Notes: a model not told the origin generated them from the sequence alone. 64,000 nt of DNA from Maledivibacter halophilus (GCF_900167445.1 NZ_FUZT01000006.1:62001-126000); one strand, 5' to 3'. Shown: positions 34,626 to 43,365, numbered from the stretch's first letter. A program made the numbers and translations.

Positions 34626-35521
34626 TGAATATTAAACATTTCATTATAACAATAATTGCAATTTTTTTATCCCTTGGAATAGGAATTTTTGTTGGAGTAA
34701 TAATTGATAGTCAACAATTATTTATTGAGCAACAAAAAATTTTAGTATCTCAAATTGAAGATGAATTTGATGGATTCAAACAAAAAAATTACGAGCTTAT
34801 GAGTAAACTTGAAGAATATAAAGGTGAAAACAATAGAAAAGATAAATTTTTAGATTTAATTTATTATAAGTTAATTGATGAAAGTTTAACGGGTTTAAAT
34901 ATCATGATTATAAATCTTTTTTCTGACAATAGCTATTTAGATATTAAGGAAACTTTAGATAATGGAGGAACAAATGAAATTATAGAAATTAATATATTTA
35001 ATAAGACTGAAGAAGAAGTAAAACATATGTTTAAATATATAGATAATGAATTTGAAAGTGAAGAAACAAATAATGGTGAGATTGAAAAAATGAAATTTGA
35101 AAAGTTGTACTCAAGAGTTGTTGGGGAAAAATATAGTATGCTTCCATTTTATTTTAGAAGTATTGAGGATATTGATTACAAAGGGAATATGTATACTAAT
35201 ATAGATTATGTTATATTAATTGACAACGGATTCAATATTAATAATAAATATTATAAAAATGCAAGAAATAAATTGATTGATTTAATAAATAAGGATGATG
35301 TTCCTATAGTTGCAGTTGAAAAATCTAAAGGAAAAACTTCAAGTATATCCTTTTATAAGGAGCTAGGTATATCAACTGTAGATAATATTGATACTAAGCT
35401 TGGAAAGATTGCAATGCTAGCGGTTTTAAAGGGTGAAAAAGGGCATTTTGGAGGAAAAGTAACCGCTGAAAATTTAATTCCGGAGGAATTCTTTAATATT
35501 AATGTAAAACAAATTAATTAA
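34619..35521 (+). CDS. steB: SteB/MctB-like membrane protein
   Basis: 300 residues: one N-terminal membrane helix (about 8-28, IIAIFLSLGIGIFVGVIID), a coiled coil (about 30-75) and an extracytoplasmic domain. This matches the MctB/SteB family, named for a mycobacterial copper-related protein and for the SteA partner in corynebacteria. Coupling with steA by overlap supports a shared role in division or the envelope. ATG 34619 follows GAGGAGAA. A family D repeat follows the stop. Confidence 0.8.
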   Translation: MVMNIKHFIITIIAIFLSLGIGIFVGVIIDSQQLFIEQQKILVSQIEDEFDGFKQKNYELMSKLEEYKGENNRKDKFLDLIYYKLIDESLTGLNIMIINLFSDNSYLDIKETLDNGGTNEIIEINIFNKTEEEVKHMFKYIDNEFESEETNNGEIEKMKFEKLYSRVVGEKYSMLPFYFRSIEDIDYKGNMYTNIDYVILIDNGFNINNKYYKNARNKLIDLINKDDVPIVAVEKSKGKTSSISFYKELGISTVDNIDTKLGKIAMLAVLKGEKGHFGGKVTAENLIPEEFFNINVKQIN

Positions 35522-35580
35522 GCAAATTAAATTATTAATGTCTTTGCGATATTTTAATGGATAAATTAAAATTTTTACTT

Positions 35581-35772
35581 AAATTTACCTGTTGTGCTAA
35601 TAAATTAAATATTTTGCTTTAGGTACAATTTAGGGGGGTTTAATATTTCTTTTTCGTTCATGTAATAAACCAGTTTTTATATATGACTGTGAAGGAAAAA
35701 ACAAGTTTATAAAAATCACTCAAATGAAATATTAAAACCCCCTATACAAAAACTAGAACAACGAGTTAAATT
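35581..35772. repeat. Family D inverted-repeat element
   Basis: AAATTTACCTGTTGTGCTA (35581-35599) faces CTAGAACAACGAGTTAAATT (35753-35772). Inside, AGGGGGGTTTAATATTT (35632-35648) faces AAATATTAAAACCCCCT (35727-35743) with one mismatch. The centre (TTCATGTAATAAACC to ACAAGTTTATAAAAATC) is similar to 40,470-40,525. Confidence 0.75.
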
Positions 35773-35819
35773 CTTATAGTGGTATTAATTTAAGGAATTA
35801 TAATGGGAGTGTAATATAA

Positions 35820-36503
35820 ATGTTAAATATAAGCGCACTTGTTCCAGCCTACAATGAAGGGGATAAAATAGAAAAAACCATTGAAACAATAAAAAAATCT
35901 AAATATATAAGAGATATTTATGTTATAGATGATGGTTCTAGGGACAATACAGCTTCAGTGGCAAGTGAAGCTGGGGCAAAGGTATTTAAGCTTGATAAAA
36001 ATAGAGGGAAAGGTTATGCCTTGAAATATGGGATAAAGAAGATTATTGATAGAAATGAAATAATTATTTTTTTGGATGGAGATTTAGAAGGATCTCAAAG
36101 AGATATTGATAGATTGATTAAGCCGGTTCTGGAAAACAAATGTGATGTAACAATAGCAAAATTTCCAAAATCTAAGAAAAAAGGTGGATTTGGACTAGTA
36201 AAAACATTAGCTAAAAAAGGAGTTAAACATTTTACTAATAAAGAAATAGATTGCTCACTCTCAGGCCAGAGAGCCTTTAAAGCAGAGGTGCTTCGAAGTA
36301 TACACAATATGCCTTCACGGTATGGTGTTGAGGTTGGTATGACAATTAATATTTTAAAATTAGGCTTTGTCATTAAAGAGATAGAAGTGGATATGGGACA
36401 TCGGGAAACAGGAAGAGATTTAAAGGGATTCATTCATAGAGGAAAACAATTTTATCAAATACTTTGGACTTTAATTTTACAGAGATTAGGGGGATTTCAA
36501 TGA
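35820..36503 (+). CDS. Family 2 glycosyltransferase
   Basis: 227 residues with the GT-A opening ALVPAYNEGDKIEKTIE, VIDDGSRDNT for nucleotide-sugar binding, and FLDGDLEGS with the metal-binding acidic pair; it lacks C-terminal membrane helices. It probably moves a sugar to a lipid or wall acceptor. Its last base pairs overlap the ATG of the MraY-like gene (ATGA), so the two are coupled and may act on the same lipid-linked sugar. Acceptor and donor are unknown. Confidence 0.88.
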   Translation: MLNISALVPAYNEGDKIEKTIETIKKSKYIRDIYVIDDGSRDNTASVASEAGAKVFKLDKNRGKGYALKYGIKKIIDRNEIIIFLDGDLEGSQRDIDRLIKPVLENKCDVTIAKFPKSKKKGGFGLVKTLAKKGVKHFTNKEIDCSLSGQRAFKAEVLRSIHNMPSRYGVEVGMTINILKLGFVIKEIEVDMGHRETGRDLKGFIHRGKQFYQILWTLILQRLGGFQ

Positions 36504-37303
36504 AATATCTTATATTGATTTTATCTTATTTTTTTTGGCGATTTGTTATTCCTTTGATAAAGGAATTTTATACAAATTGTGGTTTTTTAAGAAAGAATTA
36601 TAAAGGAGATCTAATTCCCAATAGTATGGGAATAATATTTGTTTTTAATATTCTACTTATTTCACTAGGATTATTAAGTTTTATAGGAGAAAATAATTTT
36701 ATGAATATACTGGTATTTACAATAGGAGTTCTGACTATGGGATTTACTGGACTTCTAGATGACTTTATGGGAGATGATAATTCAAAAGGTTTTAAGGGGC
36801 ATATGAATATGCTATTGAATTTTAAAGTTACTACTGGTGGAATAAAAGCCGTTGCTGGAGGAGTAGTTTCAATTTTTATAAGTTTAATTCTTTCTTCAGA
36901 TATAGCTGATTTTTTTATAAATATTATTATTATTTCATTATTTACAAATTTTTTAAATTTACTTGACTTAAGACCTGGAAGAGCTTTAAAAGGCTTTTTA
37001 ACCTTTAGTATTTCGTCACTGTTTCTTATTAGTGGAATATTTGAGATTTTATTATTAAGCTTTATTGGAGTTTCATTGGCTTATCTTCCCTATGATATAA
37101 AAGGAAGATGCATGATGGGGGATATTGGATCAAATTGTCTTGGGATAGTATTAGGAATTATTGCAACATCTTTTAATATCAATATAAAGATATCATTAGC
37201 AATATTTCTAGTTTTAACAAATCTGTATTCAGAAAAACATTCCATTTCAACTTTAATACAGAATAGCAAAATACTAAACTTTTTAGATGAATTTGGAAGA
37301 TGA
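36500..37303 (+). CDS. MraY/WecA-like (GT4) prenyl-phosphate sugar transferase homologue
   Basis: 267 residues with about nine hydrophobic segments. GFTGLLDDFMGDD and MMGDIGSNCLG match the acidic motifs of the MraY/WecA family, which transfers sugar phosphates to undecaprenyl phosphate. The usual NDG motif is replaced by NLLDLRPGRALK. It is shorter than MraY (about 320), so the substrate is uncertain. ATG 36500 follows AGGGGGA; the frame from 36464 lies inside the upstream gene. Undecaprenyl comes from the ispA/dxs pathway encoded at 19-24 kb. Confidence 0.82.
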   Translation: MKYLILILSYFFWRFVIPLIKEFYTNCGFLRKNYKGDLIPNSMGIIFVFNILLISLGLLSFIGENNFMNILVFTIGVLTMGFTGLLDDFMGDDNSKGFKGHMNMLLNFKVTTGGIKAVAGGVVSIFISLILSSDIADFFINIIIISLFTNFLNLLDLRPGRALKGFLTFSISSLFLISGIFEILLLSFIGVSLAYLPYDIKGRCMMGDIGSNCLGIVLGIIATSFNINIKISLAIFLVLTNLYSEKHSISTLIQNSKILNFLDEFGR

Positions 37304-37370
37304 TAATCAAGTGTAGAAGTGTTTATTATTTTTTGAAAAATTTATATTAAATTATAATATTGATTATATA
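37303..37370. repeat. Family C repeat, partial copy
   Basis: GATAATCAAGTGTAGAAGTG and AAATTTATATTAAATTATAATATTGATTA resemble the middle and right half of the 30.2 kb copy, in shortened form, starting at the stop of the MraY-like gene. Confidence 0.45.
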
Positions 37371-37434
37371 TATTTAAAAACTTGAATTTACAACCATAAA
37401 AGCGTCAAAAACGCTTTTATACGGGAGGCTTTAA

Positions 37435-38508
37435 ATGTTAAATTTAAAAAATGGAATAGTTGAAAAAATAATAGCTATTAGAGGAAATTTTGTTGAGGTA
37501 TTGGTTAATATAGATGGTAATTTAGAAAAGGCTATAGCATATATGAGTCTTGCAAATGATATTAAAGAAGGTAATAAAGTCGTCTTAAATACAACTGCTG
37601 TGGATTTAAAGCTTGGCAGTGGAGGATTTCATTTTGTACTGGCAGTTTTAAGTAACTCTAATAAGCAAAGTAATGGGTATGGTCATATTATGAAACTTAG
37701 ATATACACCAATACAAGTAAAAGTAAATTCAGCTGAGGAACAAAAAAGTATATACCATGATATTTTCAATAGTTTTTCAACTCTTAATAATATGCCTGTT
37801 TTAATTGGAGGGCTTCATAGTATGTTAGCCCCTTTGTCAGTTGTATTAAAAGGCTTAAATAGTAATTTGAATATTGGATATATAATGACTGATGGAGGAG
37901 CTTTACCTATAGATTTCAGTGAAACAGTTTATAATTTAAAGAAAAAAGGAATTATAAAGGGAACCATAACTATAGGAAATGCATTTGGAGGAGACCATGA
38001 ATGTATAAATATATATAATGGATTGATAGCTGCCAAGGAAATATTAAAATGTGATGTATGTATTGTTGCAATGGGACCAGGGATAGTTGGAACAGGAACA
38101 AAATATGGTTTTACAGGTATTGAACAGGGAAATATTATAGATGCAGTAAATGATTTGGGAGGAGTTCCTATTTGCATACCAAGAATAAGTTTTAGGGATA
38201 AAAGAGAGAGGCATTATGGAATCAGTCACCATACTATTACAGTGCTTAATGATATATCAAAAACTAAGGCCTATGTGGCAGTTCCAAAGTTTCAAAATGA
38301 AAGGGAAGCTTATATAAAAAAACAAATAGAAACAAATGGTATTGATAAAAAACATGATGTGTTATTTGTTGAATTTAGTGATATAATAAATATATTGAAA
38401 AAATCAGATATTAATATGAAAACCATGGGAAGAACTTTAGAAGATGATACAGATTATTTTGTAACTGCAGGCGTAAATGCTAAAGTTGCTACATACTTTA
38501 TATCTTAA
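37435..38508 (+). CDS. DUF3866 family protein
   Basis: 357 residues without signal peptide or membrane segment. An N-terminal beta-rich part (about 1-80) is followed by a large alpha/beta core with LIGGLHSMLAPL, IMTDGGALP, GNAFGGDHECINIYNG, VAMGPGIVGTGTKYGF and RISFRDKRERHYGISHHT, highly conserved glycine- and histidine-rich stretches that suggest an enzyme. Family function is unknown. It clusters with steA-steB in Gram-positives, in my recollection. CGGGAGG lies eight bases before the ATG. Confidence 0.85.
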   Translation: MLNLKNGIVEKIIAIRGNFVEVLVNIDGNLEKAIAYMSLANDIKEGNKVVLNTTAVDLKLGSGGFHFVLAVLSNSNKQSNGYGHIMKLRYTPIQVKVNSAEEQKSIYHDIFNSFSTLNNMPVLIGGLHSMLAPLSVVLKGLNSNLNIGYIMTDGGALPIDFSETVYNLKKKGIIKGTITIGNAFGGDHECINIYNGLIAAKEILKCDVCIVAMGPGIVGTGTKYGFTGIEQGNIIDAVNDLGGVPICIPRISFRDKRERHYGISHHTITVLNDISKTKAYVAVPKFQNEREAYIKKQIETNGIDKKHDVLFVEFSDIINILKKSDINMKTMGRTLEDDTDYFVTAGVNAKVATYFIS

Positions 38509-38681
38509 ATTTATAAGTGAACTCGTTTTGTTAAATCAGAATATTGAAGCTATAGATGGAAGAGATTTTACTCTATCTAAATAAAATTTAAGTTCCAACT
38601 TAAGAGAAGGAACTGGAGTCCTATGTGCTAGATAAATAGTATTTAGACTAAATGATTTAATTTTTAAAAAGGGGAGTTACG

Positions 38682-39215
38682 ATGAAAAACGTAGAGAGAA
38701 CCATTAAATCCGATAAAGTTTATCAGGGTAAAATAATAAATTTGAGAATTGATACAGTAGAATTGCCGGATCAAAAATACTCAAAGAGGGAAATAATTGA
38801 ACACCCAGGAGCTGTTGCTGTAGTTCCTATAGCTGAAGATAATAAGATTGTTATGGTAAAACAATTTAGAAAAGCAGTAGAAGATTGTCTCTTAGAAGTT
38901 CCAGCTGGCAAATTAGAAATTGGTGAAGAGCCTTTAGATTGTGCAAAAAGAGAACTCTTAGAGGAAACTGGCTATAAAAGTGATAACCTAGAGTATCTAT
39001 TTAAGTTTTATACTTCCCCCGGGTTTTGCAATGAAGAAATAAGTGTATTTGTTGCCAAGGATTTGATTAAAGATGTGGCACAGCCCGACGAAGATGAATA
39101 TATTGAAATTGAAAAATATGGAATTGATGAATTAGTAGAAAAAATTAGTAAAGAAGAAATAAAGGATGCAAAGACTATTACATGTATATTATACATAAAA
39201 AATTTGCTTAAGTAA
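38682..39215 (+). CDS. nudF: Nudix hydrolase, ADP-ribose pyrophosphatase type
   Basis: 177 residues. The Nudix box runs from GKLEIGEEP through RELLEETGY, with the conserved E residues in REUxEE. The N-terminal INLRIDTVELPD and the downstream YTSPGFCNE stretch place it with ADP-ribose pyrophosphatases, which split ADP-ribose to AMP and ribose-5-phosphate. GGGGAG precedes the ATG. A family A repeat begins at the stop, then a long hairpin element. Confidence 0.92.
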   Translation: MKNVERTIKSDKVYQGKIINLRIDTVELPDQKYSKREIIEHPGAVAVVPIAEDNKIVMVKQFRKAVEDCLLEVPAGKLEIGEEPLDCAKRELLEETGYKSDNLEYLFKFYTSPGFCNEEISVFVAKDLIKDVAQPDEDEYIEIEKYGIDELVEKISKEEIKDAKTITCILYIKNLLK

Positions 39216-39334
39216 GCAAATTGCATAATTACTTTCTGCAAAAACCATCTACTATATATAGTTTTAAAATCTTCAAAATCGTACCATATATATTATGCAA
39301 TTCTGCCAAATCTTAATTATGCAATTTCCTCAAG
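39214..39334. repeat. Family A intergenic inverted repeat, copy 8
   Basis: GCAAATTGCATAATTAC on the left and TTAATTATGCAATTTCC on the right, with ATATATTATGCAATT inside. The interior (AACCATCTACTATATATAG) is nearly identical to that of the 4.0 kb copy. Its left end starts inside the nudF stop codon. Confidence 0.85.
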
Positions 39335-39355
39335 TAATTATAATAAGAATATAAA

Positions 39356-39475
39356 AGATAGGGTAAATGAAAAAGGAAAAAGGTTATCGATATTATCTTA
39401 AAGGTCAAATGAGAAACCTTGATAGATTACCTAAGATAACTTATTCCCTATTTCCTTTGCCCTATCTAATTTTTT
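39356..39475 (+). other. Long structured hairpin ending in a T tract
   Basis: The 33-base arms 39356-39388 (starts AGATAGGGTAAATG) and 39435-39467 (ends TTGCCCTATCT) match at 27 of 33 positions as inverted repeats. TTATCTTA and TAAGATAA inside form a second stem. AATTTTTT follows, so it may act as a terminator or a small structured RNA. It is not a member of families A-E. Confidence 0.6.
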
Positions 39476-39533
39476 ATAATATAAAAAAGACATATAATCC
39501 CCAATTCATGCATAATATTTAATAGCATGTACT

Positions 39534-39636
39534 AAAGATAAATAACTTTAAAGCTAATAAATTTCTAAGAAAAATTTAGAACTTTAATTATTTTCTATGA
39601 AATTAATATTAAGTTTTAATTTTGCTTATCTAAAGA
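39534..39636. repeat. Family C palindromic repeat, copy 2
   Basis: CTAATAAATTTCTAAGAAAAATTTAG and TTTTCTATGAAATTAATATTAAG correspond to the middle of the 30.2 kb copy; the right end TTTTAATTTTGCTTATC matches that copy's TTTTAATGTTTGTTATC. It ends 14 bases before spoIIM. Confidence 0.65.
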
Positions 39637-39649
39637 TGGGGGGATTTTT

Positions 39650-40282
39650 TTGATTAGAAGAATTAATGATACAGTTATAAAGCATATACAGGGAAATCTA
39701 ATGACATATTTTTTTGTATTACTATTTTTCATGATTGGAATATCTGCAGGTGCTTTTATGTCTAAAGCTTTGACAGAGACCGAAAATAAGGAATTAATTG
39801 GTTATCTAAGAGATTTTTTTAGTATTGTTGATTCCAAAGCCATTGATAATTTTTCAATATTAAAGCAATCCTTGTTGAATAATTTTCAAACTGGGATAAT
39901 AATTTGGGTTTTAGGTGTGACAGTTATTGGTATTCCATTTATTTTATTGCTTATTGGTTTAAGAGGCTTTATAATAGGATTTACAGTGGGTTTTTTTGTT
40001 AAACAAATGGGCTTAAAGGGAGTAATTTTTTCATTAGTATCTATACTACCTCAAAATATATTGATAGTTCCGGCGACTATATTTATTGGAGTTTTAGGTA
40101 TTAGTTTTTCTCTTATGTTAATTAGGAGTAAGACAAGGAAAAATAAGCAATATAATATAGTTAATCAATTTTTTTTATATAGTACTGTTATTGCTGTAGT
40201 TCATATTGTTATAACTGTAGGATGTTTAGTAGAAGCATATATTTCGCCATTCTTCATTAAATATTTGTCTACATATATGTAA
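39650..40282 (+). CDS. spoIIM: Stage II sporulation protein M
   Basis: 210 residues with five hydrophobic helices and the SpoIIM core: FFMIGISAGAFMSKAL near the N-terminus and NFQTGIIIWVLGVTVIGIP in the middle. With SpoIID and SpoIIP, SpoIIM forms the DMP peptidoglycan machine for septal thinning and engulfment. TTG 39650 follows GGGGGG by about seven bases. In clostridia spoIIM commonly lies next to xerD, as here. Confidence 0.92.
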   Translation: MIRRINDTVIKHIQGNLMTYFFVLLFFMIGISAGAFMSKALTETENKELIGYLRDFFSIVDSKAIDNFSILKQSLLNNFQTGIIIWVLGVTVIGIPFILLLIGLRGFIIGFTVGFFVKQMGLKGVIFSLVSILPQNILIVPATIFIGVLGISFSLMLIRSKTRKNKQYNIVNQFFLYSTVIAVVHIVITVGCLVEAYISPFFIKYLSTYM

Positions 40283-40301
40283 GATTTCACTATTAATTCA
40301 A

Positions 40302-40409
40302 TATATAGATATTCCAGTAAAATAGTTAATTTATACATCTCAAAAATCCTTAGAAACACTGGATATTTTGATACGTATAAATTAAGTTTTACTATGGGAA
40401 ATCTATATA
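40302..40409. repeat. Family B palindromic repeat, copy 3
   Basis: A 108-bp near-palindrome. TATATAGATATTCCAGTAAAA faces TTTTACTATGGGAAATCTATATA, and TCTCAAAAATCC faces GGATATTTTGATA. It begins 19 bases after the spoIIM stop. Confidence 0.88.
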
Positions 40410-40437
40410 GATATGTGATTAAGAAATTTAATTTACT

Positions 40438-40660
40438 TCAGTAGCCACTGAGAATCCTTTTGGCTCATGTAAAAATAAGTTTTAGATTGAATAATCAAAA
40501 GGATAAACAGGTTTATAAAAAAGTCTCTTATAAAGTTTTTAAATGTAGACTTTTTTGAAACACATAAGGGAAATTATATTCATTTGAAGAATTAGTAAGT
40601 TTATAATTTCCTATGTGTTATAAAAATCGCGGGGGAGAAAACCTTAGAGGCTACTTACTT
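40438..40660. repeat. Family E inverted-repeat element with tandem core copy
   Basis: CAGTAGCCACTGAGAA faces CCTTAGAGGCTACTTA as imperfect terminal repeats. Inside, ACACATAAGGGAAATTATA faces TATAATTTCCTATGTGTTAT. The core TAGACTTTTTTGAAACAC to GTAAGTTTAT recurs in diverged form at about 40811-40875. TAGCCACTGAAAATC at 42-56 of the window matches its left end. Confidence 0.6.
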
Positions 40661-40979
40661 TCTTAAGTTTTAATTTTCTTATCTTTATAAATAATTTTAA
40701 TAAATAATATACTTTCATAAAAAATTAAAAGGATTTTATTTATAAATGTTGAATTATTAAGAATATGTGAACCGTATATACATAATTGACATTAAAACTT
40801 TTGAAGATAGACTTTTTTAAAGCACCTAACGGAAATTATATTTGTTTTAAAAACGGGTAAGTTTATGGTTTTGTATTTTTATGAAGAGTGCCTACAAAAA
40901 AACCTCAAAGTCTACTTCTGTATAAATTAATAGTTTTACTTGAATCTCTATAGCAAAAGAGAATAAAGGGGTTAATGAA

Positions 40980-41864
40980 ATGAATAACATTGTAGAAAAT
41001 TTTGTTACATACTTAAAAGATGAAAAAAAACTATCTAGCAATACTTTGGAATCCTATGGAAGAGATCTTAGACAATTTGGAGAATTTTTAAAAGAAAGGA
41101 ATAGGTTATCTTATACAGATGTAAATAAGACAACTATTATAACTTATCTTCTATATCTCCAAAAAAAAGGACGAGCCACATCTACTATTTCTAGAAATTT
41201 GGCTTCAATAAGAGCTTTGTATCAATATCTGCTAAATAATGGGATAATTGAAAATGATCCTACTATAAATCTTGAGTCTCCAAAATCTGAGAAAAAATTA
41301 CCTTGTGTATTGAGCTTAAGTGAAGTTGAAAGGCTAATTAATCAGCCAGATCCTGACAGTGCAATGGGGGCTAGGGATAAAGCTATGCTTGAGCTATTAT
41401 ATGCAACTGGAATTCGCGTTTCTGAGTTAGTTAGACTGGATATAATAGATGTAAAATTGGATATGGATTTCATAAAATGTAGAGGAAACCATGATAAAGA
41501 AAGAATTGTTCCATTAGGATCTATGGCAAAAAAAGCAATTGAAAATTATTCGTCTATATATAGAGATAAATTAGCTAAAGGCGATGAAAAAGCTTTGTTT
41601 GTTAACTATTATGGAAAGAGATTAACTAGACAAGGATTTTGGAAAATAGTAAAGAGATATACTAAAGCAGCTAAGATAAACAAAAAAATAACTCCCCATA
41701 CACTTAGGCATTCTTTTGCTACCCATTTAATACAAAATGGAGCTGATTTGAAATCTGTTCAGGAGATGCTTGGACATTCAGATATTTCTACGACTCAAAT
41801 ATATATGCAGTTAACAAAAAATAAAATTAAAGATGTTTATAATAAAGCCCATCCAAGAGCCTGA
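40980..41864 (+). CDS. xerD: Tyrosine recombinase XerD
   Basis: 294 residues, the XerC/D length. An N-terminal SAM-like core-binding domain (about 1-90) is followed by the catalytic domain with Arg in YATGIRVSELV, HTLRHSFATHLI, GHSDIS and the nucleophile in TTQIYMQ. It resolves chromosome dimers at dif. Position beside spoIIM and deoB rather than in a mobile element supports a housekeeping role. The stop lies inside a short terminator stem. Confidence 0.93.
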   Translation: MNNIVENFVTYLKDEKKLSSNTLESYGRDLRQFGEFLKERNRLSYTDVNKTTIITYLLYLQKKGRATSTISRNLASIRALYQYLLNNGIIENDPTINLESPKSEKKLPCVLSLSEVERLINQPDPDSAMGARDKAMLELLYATGIRVSELVRLDIIDVKLDMDFIKCRGNHDKERIVPLGSMAKKAIENYSSIYRDKLAKGDEKALFVNYYGKRLTRQGFWKIVKRYTKAAKINKKITPHTLRHSFATHLIQNGADLKSVQEMLGHSDISTTQIYMQLTKNKIKDVYNKAHPRA

Positions 41865-41880
41865 AAAAAGGCTCTTATAA
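41855..41880 (+). terminator. Short hairpin overlapping the xerD stop
   Basis: AAGAGCCT (41855-41862) pairs with AGGCTCTT (41870-41877); the T tract is weak. Confidence 0.5.
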
Positions 41881-42078
41881 AATTTATATGATAAATTTTA
41901 TATCAGTAGAAATAATAAATATATAATGCTATTGAAGGTGAGTGGTTATAAAGACCACTTTAGGGTATTAAAATAGAAAGTTGTTATTTTATATATGTTA
42001 TCGGTTACACAATTCTTAGTTTAATATTAGTTTTTGTAAAAAAGGTCTAAACTTTAGGAAATTATAAGGAGGAAAAAT

Positions 42079-43248
42079 ATGATTAATAGAGTAACTATAT
42101 TAGTTATGGATAGTGTTGGAATAGGTGAACTACCTGATTCTGAAAAGTTTGGAGATGTAGGTGTAAATACTTTAGGTAATATTTCAAAGGAAATGGGTGG
42201 AATAAATTTACCTAATTTAGTAAATTTAGGCCTTGGAAATATTGATAAAATAGAAGGTGTAAAGAAAAGCTTAAAGCCAATAGGCTCCTTTGGAAAATCA
42301 AAGGAGACTTCGAATGGTAAAGATACAACAACAGGTCATTGGGAAATTGCAGGTTTATATATAGAAGAGCCATTTAAGACCTATCCTAATGGGTTCCCAG
42401 AACATATAATATCTAAATTTGAAGAACGTACTGGAAGAAAAATTCTATGCAATAAACCTGCTTCCGGGACAGAAATAATAGAAAGACTTGGGAAGGAACA
42501 TATGGAAACTGGCAATCCCATTGTCTATACTTCAGCAGATAGTGTATTTCAAATTGCAGCCCATGAAGATGTAATACCTTTAGATGAATTATATGAAATG
42601 TGTAGGATAGCTAGAGAGATTTTAATGGGTGAAGATCAAGTTGCCCGGGTAATAGCCAGACCCTTTATTGGCAGCCCCGGTAGTTTTACCCGTACACCAA
42701 ATAGGAGGGATTATTCTTTAGATCCATTTGGAAAAACTGTATTGGATAAGGCCATAGAAGGGGGCTATGAAGTTATAGCAGTAGGTAAAATAGTAGATAT
42801 TTTTAATGGCAAAGGTATATCAAAGGATGTACATACTAAAAGTAATATGGATGGCGTAGATAAGACAATAGAGTTTTTGAAAAAGGATTCTAAGGGAATA
42901 ATTTTTACAAATTTAGTTGACTTTGACGCAAAATTTGGACATAGAAGAAATGTTAAGGGCTATAAGGAAGCATTAGAAGAGCTTGACTCAAGAATACCGG
43001 AAATTCTTGAAAGCTTAAAGGATGATGATATGCTTATTGTTACTGCCGACCATGGAAATGATCCAACCTACAAGGGAACTGACCATACAAGGGAGTATAT
43101 TCCTATATTAGTCTATGGAAAAAATATAAAGGCAGGAGTAAACCTTGGCACAAGAGAAACTTTTGCTGATATAGCTGCAACTATATCAGATATATTAAAT
43201 ATAGAAAAACCCCAATATGGCAAGAGCTTTAAAGATTTAATAATATAG
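42079..43248 (+). CDS. deoB: Phosphopentomutase
   Basis: 389 residues of the alkaline phosphatase superfamily. VMDSVGIGELPDSEKFGD holds the first metal Asp, GKDTTTGHWEIAG the catalytic Thr, and VTADHGNDPTYKGTDHTREYIP the remaining Asp/His ligands. It interconverts ribose or deoxyribose 1- and 5-phosphates in nucleoside salvage. AAGGAGG lies seven bases before the ATG. No deoD or pdp gene is adjacent. Confidence 0.96.
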   Translation: MINRVTILVMDSVGIGELPDSEKFGDVGVNTLGNISKEMGGINLPNLVNLGLGNIDKIEGVKKSLKPIGSFGKSKETSNGKDTTTGHWEIAGLYIEEPFKTYPNGFPEHIISKFEERTGRKILCNKPASGTEIIERLGKEHMETGNPIVYTSADSVFQIAAHEDVIPLDELYEMCRIAREILMGEDQVARVIARPFIGSPGSFTRTPNRRDYSLDPFGKTVLDKAIEGGYEVIAVGKIVDIFNGKGISKDVHTKSNMDGVDKTIEFLKKDSKGIIFTNLVDFDAKFGHRRNVKGYKEALEELDSRIPEILESLKDDDMLIVTADHGNDPTYKGTDHTREYIPILVYGKNIKAGVNLGTRETFADIAATISDILNIEKPQYGKSFKDLII

Positions 43249-43301
43249 AATCTGCATCTTTGGTATAAGCAATTAAGATATTTGAAGAATAAAAAGCAAT
43301 C

Positions 43302-43365
43302 ACAGTCAATCCTTTAAAACAAATTAATATATCTTTTCTTAAAATATAACTGAAGGATTGGCTGT
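43302..43365. other. Wide hairpin after deoB
   Basis: ACAGTCAATCCTT (43302-43314) and AAGGATTGGCTGT (43353-43365) are inverted with one G·U pair, 38 bases apart. The remainder of the 352-base gap is AT-rich, apart from a family A right-half at 43540-43580. Confidence 0.5.

Larger units (their letters stand above)
40283..40979. other. 697-base repeat-filled gap before xerD
   Basis: It contains a family B element (40302-40409), a family E inverted-repeat element (about 40438-40660), a family C-like right-end fragment (about 40668-40700) and a second diverged copy of the E core (about 40795-40915). No ORF is supported. GGGG at 40969-40972 is a weak xerD ribosome site. Confidence 0.65.

Noticed and set aside
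38590-38640. Possible riboswitch before nudF (TTCCAACTTAAGAGAAGGAAC)
   Set aside because: Only a six-base stem with no known aptamer signature or expression platform could be seen.
40980-41864. XerD-like gene as an integrase of a mobile element
   Set aside because: Its length, motifs and position between spoIIM and deoB fit the housekeeping enzyme; no attachment sites or cargo were seen.
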